In this document: positions 44,400 through 54,782 of the stretch, piece after piece
How positions within the stretch are numbered: position 1 is the first letter of the stretch
How the letters are laid out: each line of letters opens with the position of its first letter
DNA from: Leucocoprinus leucothites
Lineage: Eukaryota; Basidiomycota; Agaricomycetes; Agaricales; Agaricaceae
DNA: 64,000 bases
Direction of reading: 5' to 3'
NCBI GenBank assembly: GCA_013368445.1
Contig: JAACJO010000009.1
Span: 1,426,001 to 1,490,000, forward strand
Program-made: the position numbers and the translations under genes
Notes under the pieces: model-generated
What the model was told of the DNA's origin: nothing
Seen by the model: only the letters and a program-made list of their open reading frames with translations
Databases searched by the model: none

Positions 44400-45575
44400 G
44401 TAAAAGTCACAGTAGACTGAAACAAGCCCTATATATCCTTCAACAATGATCCTGAATATGTTGAGGGCTTCATGAGAGATAGTGTATATTTAATGTGTAT
44501 GATCTGTTGATACAGCCAATGTCTGTATAAACCTATAAATGCACATCTTGACATTCTATACCATCTAAAAGGGTCATCTCAAGGCTACTAGATACTATAT
44601 AATACTATCAATAGGCCTCCCTCACAACCAGTACATCTGTAGTGAGGAAGTGAAAACTGTTGCTACAGCACTAACAATATTTTCCAAGGATTAGTGACTA
44701 TGGAATGGTCTCATGTAAAGTGATAATCTAACATTTTTGAACACAATTAAGTGGTCTTCTCTTCAGTCTTTGACCAGTAGCAAGTCAAAAGCAATATAAT
44801 CAAGTTCTATCTACAAGATTCCTATGCATTGGGAGTGAAATTTGATCACAAAGATCACTATTTTGTGTATTGAATACATATCAACAGTCACAGAGCCTGT
44901 TGGATACAATTCTGGTGCATCCTATAGAGCTGTCAGATACTGGTGTTGAGTAGCAAGCTCATACATTGCAATATTGAAGTATTTCATTCTTGAGGACCTA
45001 TAGAAGGTGGAGCACAATGCCATTGGATCAACTAGTTAGTCTTGAGCAGCATTGTCTTGTAAGTAGCTACAAAACTTTCTCCATATCAACTCTATTCTCT
45101 TATTGTCTCAACACTTTCCTCTCAATACCCCTTGTGTTATTTCATTGGTTCTTCTATTGAGGATGTTCTCCTCTTGTGTAATACTCCCCACAAACTTGCA
45201 AAGCATGTAGCAATGTATTTTAGTGGTTGTGTGTAGTGTGGTGTTATATATATTTCACTTGTGTCCACTATCAACATTTCTGCCTCTCCACTGTACTCAA
45301 GAGGAGTGAGAGCTAATAGTCAAGGAAGAAGTGTAGTCAGAGGAGAGACTCAATGCACTCTTCATATGGGATGGTCCTGCTCTGGTAGCTATCAATAGCA
45401 TCTCCAAAGACAAATAGGTAGACAATATCTGGAATATAAGGTTCATGATAATTCTCACCACATATGAACTTAAGGGTCTGGACAGAGAACAATCATGTTG
45501 TAGCATTGCTATCCTGGGAGTCAAGGCACTCAACATCACATTTGTACAGGGGGGAGTGTAAAGCTGAAGGGCTTT
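44400..45575. other. CpG-poor DNA, no gene recognised
   Basis: No convincing frame or structural repeat seen before solo LTR B. Confidence 0.4.
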
Positions 45576-45580
45576 ACTGT

Positions 45581-46231
45581 TGTTATAGTGATACTGACCT
45601 GGTCCTAAGCTGGTGCAATAAGTATCAACTTGACCTTATCAAAGGGGACTCCTTCTCAGTAAGTGACAAAGTCATTTACAAAGTTAGCCTATAATATGGC
45701 AATTATAGAGTTAAAGACTCTAGTAATTGAGAGCTTAAGACTCAATTTCAATTTGACTTTGTTTAGATAAAGGCTTGTATTGAGTCACCACCTAACCAAG
45801 TAGAAACAATGTTTCTCCTTGGTAGATGTTGATGGCTTATATACAATACAAGTCTGTATCTAATATTAACTAGGGCTAAGGGCTTCTAATGAAAGAAGAG
45901 AAGAATACAGCTTCCTTAACTCTAATTAAACTATATAAGATGTGATTTGTCAAAGAAATTTTAGAAGTTCTTCTTTGATCATAGGATGCAATCATAAGAC
46001 AAGTCTAAATATAGATCAACTATATTTAACAATCACATGTCATCAGAATATAAATAAAACAAAACAAGTCAAAATAAGCTATAATAAGCTAGAACAAACA
46101 AGACAAAACAAACTAAAAGAAATAAGAACAAATACAAGAGAAAACATAATTGCAATATTACTTAAGTAAAGCTAATATTGAGTTTGTGTTGTAAAGGAAA
46201 CAAATGCTAGATATAATCAATATACATAACA
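45581..46231 (+). mobile_element. Solo LTR B (651 bp) with ACTGT target duplication
   Basis: The ends read TGTTATAGTGATACTG and CATAACA, flanked by ACTGT at 45,576-45,580 and ACTGT at 46,232-46,236. Same family as LTR A (31,692-32,357), in opposite orientation. Together with LTR A it cannot be one element because the two are inverted and each has its own target duplication. Confidence 0.93.
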
Positions 46232-46236
46232 ACTGT

Positions 46237-47301
46237 AGTTATATATATGATCTTATGTTCACACTAAATAGTTCAGTCCTGGTGTATAGGGTAAACTACA
46301 TGGACAAATGATGTCAAGAACTGAATTACTAAAGGATGGATATATGGAGCAAATGTTCAAGACTGGGTGTCTAGGACAGAGGAACAGAGATAACTGATTT
46401 AGTCATTGAACATGGGAGCAGGTCTTGGCCTCAACTTATGTGTTGTGTCACTACTGATGCTGACCCAGATTTTGGAAATGGATAGAGACAGGAGGGTGAG
46501 GAGAGAGTAGAGGTCAGATAGATAGTAACATGTGACTTAGTTGATTATCAGACTAAGGAATATGGTACAAGTTCAGCTACTTATATATGATGAGTTTTTT
46601 TACCTGTGCCTTCAGCATGGGGGCTGTGTTATGTTCAATCTGAGTTTCAAAATTAAGATTAATTTCTGAATTCTTTGCCTGTGCCTTGGGTGCAGAGAGA
46701 GGGTTTTCTATGTAAAACTTAATTTGTGAGATCTTTGGCCTTCCTGTGCCTAGGTCTACATCAAGTGCCTGTGTATATAAGGCAGGTATGTAGCTTTATT
46801 TTATTTTATTTTATTTTATTTTGCACTTATCAAGTACTTAAGTACTAGTATACAATCTGATCCTTTTCAAAATACATTTTGATTCTTAAGTGTAGGCAAG
46901 CCACTCCTATTTCCCATGCTTATTGCATGTCTAAGTGCCTGTGTGCATGCAATATTAAGTCCAAATTTTGAACTTGAATAAACCTGAGGTAGAAGCTCTG
47001 TCCTCTCCCTGTACCTCCAAATTTAATTGGTTTGTGAGATCACTGACCCTCCTATACCCAAGTCTATTGACATGCCTGTGCCCGTGTCCATGCTTGTGTG
47101 ATGTAGGGACCTTGATCTACTTTCTCATGCTCATTGAGTGTTTAAGTGCACACCTGTGTGTGTTGTACATTAGAACATGGGTATTCATATTCATCACATA
47201 AATTTAACTTCAAATCAAATACTCATGAAAAAATTTACAGTAATTGACTGCTCTTATATACACTATCACTCACTTGTACACTGCCCCTTTCTTGGCAATA
47301 T
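46237..47301. repeat. Degenerate duplicated units and a (TTTTA)n microsatellite
   Basis: A TTTTA run lies at about 46,796-46,822. Around it, roughly 200-330 bp units recur in diverged form: TTTGTGAGATC...CCT...CCTAGGTCTA at 46,688-46,757 and again at 47,030-47,074, and TCATGCTTATTG/CTCATTG followed by CTGTGTG at 46,913 and 47,124. No gene seen. Confidence 0.5.
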
Positions 47302-47303
47302 TA

Positions 47304-48896
47304 CAGTGGCTCAAAAAACTGTCCCAATGTTTTCGCATTTTGGACATATTTGCTAATACCAGGGCAGATATATGGCCTAGCATCCTGAAAATATTCACAC
47401 AGGTACCTTGACATATTGGGCGCATATATTCCCATGATCACATGACCTTGTCCATCAATGAATCAACAATGAATTATCGAAAATATCTACTCATTGGGAC
47501 AGTTTTTTGACCCTCTGTTATCTACCTACTCAATACTTTGTATGACCTCCTCTTGCCCTGATAGCTGCCTCAATCCTTCTGGGCATGCTTTCTATCAGCC
47601 TTTGGCACCTTTCTGCTGGAATCTTATTCCACTCCTCTACTAGCCTCTCCCACAATTCAAATACTCCCTTGGGTGGTCTTTCATATGCCTTCAGCTGGTC
47701 CTTCAGGTAGGTCCAGAGGTGTTCAATGGGATTTAGGTCAGGGGATTGTGCAGGCCATGGTAGAACTTGAATGTTGTTGTCCACAAACCATTGTTGTCCC
47801 AGTTTTGAGGTGTGTTTTGGGTCATTATCCTGCTGGAATATCCTCTCCTCCTCCTCCATCTCCAACTTTTCAAAGCTTTCCACCACCCCATTGTCCAAAA
47901 TCTCGCAGTATTGCACTGCATCCATATTCCCTTGAACCTCTATCAGCTTTCCTACCCCATTCCACCCCATACACCCCCACACCATCATGTTACCACCTCC
48001 TCCATGTTTGACAGTAGGGAGAGTGGTCCTATCTGACAGTGGTTCCCCCCTCTCCTTCCAGGTATACACCTTTCCATCTGACCCAATCCTGTTGATCTTT
48101 GTTTCATCTGTCCACAACACCCTCTTCCAGTCCTCCACTGTCCAATTCCTATGTTCATGTGCAAAGTCAAGGTGTTCCTCACGATGTCGCTTTTTGAGTA
48201 GAGGTCATTTGATCTTGGTTACAGAGCGAAATCCATTATCCTGAAGGGTATTTCTGACAGTTTGGGGTGTGACAGGGTCAGACAGAGTAGAGTTAATGAA
48301 AGTTGTAGCCTGGACAGCATTGTCTAGCTTTCCAGAGGTTATTTGGTGAATTATTGCTTTTTTATCACGAGGAGAAAGCTTGGAAGGACATCCTCCCTTG
48401 TTGTTTTCCTTGTCCCCATCAACTTCTTTCTTGATCCTCCCAACAGTAGACTTTCCTAGACCAGTTTTATGTTCAATCTGGCGCAAGGAATAGCCATCTT
48501 TGAGAAGAGAAGTGACTTGGGAGTATTGGGTAGAGGAGATAGCTTTCATGATGTAGTGGCAGGAAGAAAGACAGTTGTAGCCATCTCAACATGTCAACCA
48601 AGGTCACATGATCTTGTTTATTACTCCCACGCCTGCCCTGATGCTCCCCTGGCATGTTACAAGGTAGATACTGGGAGGCTGACAGGGGGTCAAAAAACTG
48701 TCCCAATGAGTAGATATTTTCGATAATTCATTATTAATTCATTGATGGACAAGGTCATGTGATCATGGGAATATATGCGCCCAATATGTCAAGGTACCTG
48801 TGTGAATATTTTCAGGATGCTAGGCCATATATCTGCCCTGGTATTAGCAAATATGTCCAAAATGCGAAAACATTGGGACAGTTTTTTGAGCCACTG
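47304..48896 (-). mobile_element. Tc1 element, family I, copy 1
   Basis: 1,593 bp bounded by CAGTGGCTCAAAAAACTGTC and its complement, with TA outside both ends (47,302-47,303; 48,897-48,898). The inverted repeat arms are about 210 bp long, and each arm's inner edge carries an inverted copy of its own outer end (GGGACAGTTTTTTGACC). It is essentially identical to the copy at 59,802-61,394 but in opposite orientation. Confidence 0.95.
47530..48549 (-). pseudogene. Tc1-type transposase (DD34E) with one in-frame TGA
   Basis: Start at 48,549. The N-terminus is a paired HTH domain (SSTQYSQVTSLLKDGYSLRQ, LGKSTVGRIKKEVDG, GGCPSKLSPRDKKAI). A TGA follows VTKIK at 48,205-48,207, where CGA arginine is expected before PLLKKRHREEHLDFA. 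The DDE domain then runs to the end: WTDETKINRIGSDG, VWGCMGWNGVGKL, FQQDNDPKHTSK and SPDLNPIEHLW, with 34 residues between the second Asp and the Glu, then ARGGHTKY. The two halves total about 340 codons, which is the normal length. All catalytic residues are present, so only the TGA appears to break it. Confidence 0.9.
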
Positions 48897-48898
48897 TA

Positions 48899-50740
48899 GG
48901 TGTTTTCCATGGGGTTTTTGGTGCTCTCATGTCATGGAGACCATCCAGATAAGCTCCCAACAAAAAAATGCTCAGCAATGTGTTTCCTCATATGGAATCA
49001 GTTATTCTCTGAGTTTTTCATGATTCTCCAAATATTATAAAGTAAATTCTTGACCCAGGCATATACTTAAAGCCACAATTTTTGGCTTCATGAATTATAT
49101 TCAATGGGTTGATTGTGCAGTCAAAATTTGGTAGCTATTAGGGATCTACTCCATTGTCAAGAATAGAATCCTTGTTTCAAGGTCACCCATACATAGAATG
49201 TGACATCACTTAACCCATTTTTGGCAGGTGCAACAGTGTGACAGGAGCTGTTGTCATGGTATACAGGTGACTTGGTTTTGTTTAAATAGACATTTCAACA
49301 ATTTCTGCCTCATTGACATTCAATGTACCAACTTATGAAGGGATTTTTTATCTCAATGTATTTGTAATGATATATTCTACACATATGCAAGTTTTTGCAC
49401 CAAAAAAGTAAAATTTGGACTCAAAACAGCCAAGGAGAAATTGGATATACATAAGAACAGTCAATTACTGTAATCACTACATATGGATAAGACTCCCCTC
49501 TCTTCCACACATATAACACCTACTGTGAGTGGGTGTGATATCTAATGTGTGTGGTTTCCTGTGCTTAAGAGCCTGTGTGCATGCACAATAGCCTGGAGCC
49601 TCCATCAGCCCAATTGATGACTTTCTCATGGCTGATGTATAAATAAGTGCTCATTGATGTGTTCTGATCTAGCCATCAGTAAGCTTCTTATCTTGTGCTT
49701 GATGCGTGTACATTTCACCCTTCAGAACCCATTTTCTTGCACTCAAATGTGACTTTAGGGCTAGAAGACATGCAAATTACCCACCACTGGCTAGTGTGCA
49801 GCATCCATCAGTGTTTCAACATTGGCAGCAGCCATTTGGACTGTGGGAGGCCCCATCACTTTCCTATGCCTGTAAGTGATACAGCGCTTACAGCAAGAAA
49901 GGGTCCAGGCTGCTGACATAACCCATGGAAACTTGAGCACTTGTCTTGGTACAGTATTTATGGGACAACTTTTGCTGACCAATTGCTGACCAATTCTGAC
50001 TAAGCTTACAAATCCTTCCCCCATGTCCCATTCTTTATAGATATGGTGGATAGGGCTGGATAACAAATAACAAAGACATTGCAGAAAAAGGATAAGAGGA
50101 TACAAAATAGCATCTAATATTTTGGAAAGGCTAGAAGATAAGAATGTCCAAAACATCAGAGGAGACTACAAATGACATGATATGGGAAAGTCTGAATACA
50201 ATGTGCAAGAAGATACAGGATAAGAAAGAAGAGTGGAGCAAGTTGAGTGGAAGTGAGCCAAGGTGAGAGGATGGAAGTAAAAGGATATGTAATAGAAGTT
50301 CTAAGTTAGAAAGGTGAAAGTAAGACAGAGTAGATGCTGGCCAGGCCACAAAAGTGGGTCAGGTTGTGACAGTCACCAGGCACCAGGCAAGGAGGCAACC
50401 CAAAGTTAGCCTCAAGGATGGAGGACCAAGGTCCAGTGAGGCTGCAAACATTTTGTGGGTTGTTATATGGGTCAAGATGTTTGTCCTTGGACATCTTGGC
50501 AATGTTGAGTTTGTCATCAGAGGTGTTGGTGGACTCAGTGGTTTGACAGGGAGGTCAATTAGACTTAGATTTACATTTACCCATATTGCTAGTAGTAAAC
50601 ACAGTAGAGCTAGATGTCTTAAGATACCAAATATGAATAGATGGTGGTAGTGAGAGGTCAAGGAGGGATGAAGGTGGACTGCATTCAGACACTGCTATAC
50701 AAATACATTGATTTAAAATCAAATAAATAAATAAAAAGAC
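48899..50740. other. CpG-poor DNA without recognised genes
   Basis: Short frames only. The CCTGTG...GCATGCA unit seen at 46.6-47.2 kb reappears near 49,558-49,590. Confidence 0.4.
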
Positions 50741-50744
50741 CAGG

Positions 50745-51325
50745 GGGGAGCATTCTGAGTGTCCTCTTGGGCCTTAAGGCAATCCTTCTCTTTTCTCTAG
50801 CATTTGGCCTCTTTATGACCAGTCTTGTGACACCAGCTACATGGATTAGCTGATTTCAACATCTTGGGGCCTCTGGAGGTGGCAGAAAGCACAGAGAAGG
50901 AAGAGGGGAGGTCTATGGCCCTCCTGCAACATTGGGTGTCCTCAGTGACAAAGGCCTGATACACAGCAGCCTTGTCAAGTTTGTCCTTGAGGAGGAGGGA
51001 GAAAATGAAGGAGGAGTATTCCTTAGAGGGCAGGGCTCAGATTAGAGCCATAGAAGTGAGCTCCTTGTCCAGGCCTTTGAGGTCAAAGTCATCAGGACAA
51101 AGATTTTGGATCTGCTTTATGCTCTCCTCCACCCTGTTGATGAGAGACTGCAGGGACTCATCCTCAGCCTTCCTGATTTTGAAGAGGTTGTCATAGGCAT
51201 TAAAACAAGTGCCAGGATGCCTCTGGAGGTGCACACCTCACAAATCTGTCTACATCTTGACAGCATCATCTCTATCAGTGAAATGAACCCTCTGGTCCAG
51301 TTCCACCATAAGATATAGCCAGCCA
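50745..51325 (-). pseudogene. Ty1/copia gag relic (UBN2-type) with CCHC knuckle
   Basis: The minus strand from about 51,325 reads MVELDQRVHFTDRDDAV, VHLQRHPGTCFNAYDNLF, EDESLQSLINRVEESIKQIQ, DKELTSMALIRALPSKEYSS, then ANPCSWCHKTGHKEAKC, a CX2CX4HX4C zinc knuckle. This order is that of basidiomycete copia gag polyproteins. Nonsense codons occur near VKM (TGG to TAG) and directly after the knuckle, and no protease or polymerase follows, so only a gag fragment remains. Confidence 0.78.
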
Positions 51326-51444
51326 GCATGTAAGGAGTCTACACTATTGATGTTGGAGTCTGGTTCATACCAGACTACCTTCTTATGATCTATCTCTAGT
51401 CCAGGTCATTAATCAATGATTCACATCTATGTTTGTATGCATTT

Positions 51445-51645
51445 TGTAACAGCTTGATCATATTATATAATACTTGTGTTATATTCACCTGTACAGTTGC
51501 TTAATAAGCAACTGATCTTTTTTGTTTATACCATGTAGTTGCCTATAAGAGGGTCTGAACTATTTGGTGTGAACTTTAAGATCACTATTCTCAGTGTAAA
51601 GCACCAGCTTTACACTTTTTTAGTTCAACCTTAATGAGTTGAACA
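51445..51645 (+). mobile_element. Possible 5' LTR of gypsy relic I
   Basis: A segment starting TGTAACAGC and ending GAACA is followed directly by TGGTGATAAACC, which could be a tRNA primer binding site. A TATAAGAGGG-like promoter motif lies inside. It stands 48 bp before the first gag-like ATG. No partner LTR was found, so this is tentative. Confidence 0.35.
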
Positions 51646-52201
51646 TGGTGATAAACCAATGTATGCAAATGCTATCTATAAAAAGACTAAACAATGGCTT
51701 CTGACAGCAATGTGGGCACTAATCAACCCAATGCCAAGGCTGGGAATTCACCCCAGCCACTGTATCAACCCACTGATGCCACTGATCTGGCATCATTGGT
51801 AGAGAAGACCAGCAATATGGACATCAGCAGCAAGGGACTAACAGTGTTGAGTCATCTACCCAAAACACCCATCAGAGGGGTGAACCCACACCTATTGGAA
51901 CCCAACCATTGTGTCAAAGACATGATGGAAACTATGAAGTGAACACTGAGGGATTAAGGCCCTGTTCGGCAAACCTGCCTAAGCGGTGTTTGCCTACAGA
52001 CCGCCAGCCAAATTTGAAGCCATCAGTGGCTTCAAAGCCAGAGTCAGCTTACACACCAGGTTGGGTACAAGCTGAGCGTTCGGCTGGGTATCAGCATGAC
52101 TTGTGAGTGACATTGCTATGGCTTGATTGATCACCTCTCATTTGTTGACCACTATCTTACTGTCTTTTAATCGTGTTTCCCTCTGCCTTTCGTTTTCCCT
52201 C

Positions 52202-53403
52202 ATGGCTTGTGGCAAGAAGAACAAAGCATCTGAACCTTGTGCCCATTGGAGTGACAAAGAAAACATGGTGATGTGTCGAGTTCTCACTGAGGAGAAGGAT
52301 CAGGGCAACTAGTCTGGTGCTGGGTGGAAGTGCACAGTCTGGACTACAGTTGCGGAGGTCCTGGCAAAGGAAGTGACACCTAAGGGTCCCGTGAAAGATG
52401 CCTCGAAGTGTGCTGATCATTGGGCTAATGTATGTCTACATCTGTCATTCCAAGTTTATCTCAGTTCCACCTGACCTTCAACCAGTTCAAGAAGAATTTT
52501 CTTGAAGTTGTCCATGTCCGTGATGCATTAGGCATGGGGTGGGATGATGCTCTCAAGATTTGCACGGCTACAGATGAAGTTTGGGAGCCTTTGATCAAGG
52601 TCAGTACTAATCCTCTTTTATTCGCATTTTCCAGCAGTTGTACGCGTTTTTTTCGCGTTTTTTCACGCATTTTTTTCGTATCTTTTGTATGTTTTTATGT
52701 GTCCACTGATATTCCCGATAGACATTCTCTCGTGCAAGCTACTGGCACCGACACTCCTTCCCTTGTTATGATGAGATGCACTATCTTATCAAAGGTGTTG
52801 TTGCCACTGGTGCTGGTGCATTTCACCCCAGTGAGACACCTGTTTCATCACCTGTGGTTGTCCCCAGTTCACCTGTAACTCTCACCAGTGAACTGCCTGA
52901 TCAGAGTAAGCCCTTGGCTGTGTCGAGTGACTTATCAACTGACTCTATTGTGGTTCCTTTACTTGGTTCTAATGACAAGGTGAAATCCAATGATATCCCA
53001 TACAAGGTATGTGCTATGAATGTTTTTATATATACTACTGAATGTATAACAGACTCCTGTATCAAAAAAGCATACCCATGCTTCCTCTCCAGACACTCCA
53101 CCTCACCCTGTCACTTCAAAGAAGAGATCACATCATCTCCGAAATGAGACCTCACATTCTGAACTTATTGGTGCCCTTCACCAAATGGCGGCTGCAATGA
53201 GTAGCGGGCCTGATACCCCTCTATGTCGCAAGTCAGCTATCCAGACTTTCTATTCAGATGGTGATTTCTCAGATGGTGAGGAGGAGGCTATTCTTTTGCT
53301 CTTCACGAAGAATAAAGATGTTATTGATATTTATGGTAGCATTGAGAAGAAGGAGAAGCAGTCAAAATATCTTCATTCTGTATTGGCTAATATAGAAGAG
53401 TAG
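52202..53403 (+). pseudogene. Myb/SANT-like DNA-binding protein of Harbinger element
   Basis: Begins MACGKKNKASEPCAHWSDKE at 52,202. The first segment has the Trp spacing of a Myb/SANT-like helix bundle (HWSDKENMV, AGWKCTVWTTVAEVL, ADHWAN). After an inferred intron from 52,431 come FKKNFLEVVHVRDALGMGWD and EVWEPLIK. Further exons carry a Ser/Pro-rich linker and a C-terminal ELIGALHQMAAAMSSG ... SKYLHSVLANIEE. One TAG follows KDQGN at about 52,310-52,312, where CAG or TGG might be expected, so the copy is likely broken. In this superfamily the Myb-like partner is needed for transposition together with the nuclease. Confidence 0.75.
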
Positions 53404-53404
53404 C

Positions 53405-54782
53405 CTACATCAGTCCACATCTATGTAATTCTGCCTGATAATCATCCCACATGTCTTGTGCAATCTCATCCCTGCTAGTAGAGGCTCGAGCTCATTCTGC
53501 TGGTGTGATGTTGGAATATGAAGGTTCAGGGGGAATATTTCCTGGCTGTCTTGGTTCTTGTGTGGTGTCCTGATTGGTTTGTGAGGACCAAAACTGAGCC
53601 TTGCATTGTTGCACAATATGGTCAGAAGGATCATGTTCTCGAATGAAATTATGGATGGCAGCAAGTGCAGGAATAAACCTTGCTTGCATTTTTATGGAAT
53701 ACTCGGGTGCAGATGTAGCGTGAGCAAACTGGCGCTTAAAAATACCAAAAATGCGTTCAACGACATTATGAGCTTGAGCATGACGGAGATTAAATAATTC
53801 TTCATGATTTTGAGGTTGCTGGTTTCCTCGACGCCACTCTTGTAGGTAATAACGTATACCTCAATATGGTGTTAACAGCATATCACACAGTGGGAAACCT
53901 GCATCAGCTAGAAAGTAGCATCCAGTGGGAGCTTGAAAGTCATGCTGTCGGGCATAATCAAACACCCGTGAATCAGCTGCACTTCCTTCCCATCCTGACA
54001 ACACATATATGAATTTGAGCTCCCAGTCGGAGGCTGCCAAAATGTTTTGTGAGACCCCACCCTTCCGACTTCTATAGCAATATGTTGCCTCTTCATCAAC
54101 CCAGAAATCAAAGGTAGAGCCATCTACGGCACCCCTACAATCACGAAAATAGGGGAAAAGGCATGGGTTGTCATGAATGGCTTGTGGTGTCTCATTGGGT
54201 AGCATAGGTGTGACATATTTATGATAGAATGACCCAACAAGTTTTTGGGTAAGGAGATGAATGTACCTATAGAGATATGAGATATCACTAAATAAATGCA
54301 GAAGAACCTTATGCTCACTTGCTAATAGTATCTCCACTTCTCTGGAAGCGCTCCTGAAGCATCCGAGAGCTGGATCCATGATGAGCAAAGTAAAGAAAGA
54401 TGGCAAGCTGTTCATCAGCTGTAATGTGGCAGCTATCTTGCAAGTGGTGATATTGTTGAAGTTCACGAGAAAGCTTGCAGAAAGCATATCTAGAGAGACC
54501 CAGCTGCTCCTGGAACCTCTCTTGATGCCCTATGAGTAATTCATTCAGCCATTTCTGGCCTGTGAGGATAGAGGTATGTTTGGGTCGAGGTCGATGGTGT
54601 TTTGAAGAGGATAGAGCTGAGGTAATAACAAGAGCAGTGCAGAGTACCAGAGCATTGCATTTATGAATGCCTATAGAGCCCTTTCGAGCTGCTTGCTGGA
54701 GTTCTGAATTTAGACGAGCCATATTAAATGTTATTCTTTTGTGCAAGGAAGAAATGTCTATGTTATCTAATCTATGTGACAT
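53405..54782 (-). pseudogene. Harbinger DDE_4 nuclease with a single in-frame TGA
   Basis: Two exons (54,782-54,319 and 54,266-53,405) with a 52-bp GT-AG intron give 441 codons. The N-terminal half has GQKWLNELLIGHQERFQEQL and FLYFAHHGSSSRMLQERFQR. The nuclease has CRGAVDGSTFDFWV (first Asp), CYFLADAGFPLCDMLLTPY (second Asp) and HNVVERIFGIFKRQFAHAT (Glu), the three catalytic blocks of PIF/Harbinger nucleases. A TGA at 53,861-53,863 follows LLTPY, where family members have Arg (CGA); the frame continues GIRYYLQEWRRG to the end without another stop. A single C-to-T change would therefore account for the loss. Confidence 0.88.

Noticed and set aside
31692..46231. LTR A and LTR B as the two ends of one 14.5-kb retrotransposon
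   Set aside because: They are in opposite orientation and each has its own 5-bp target duplication, so each is an independent solo LTR.
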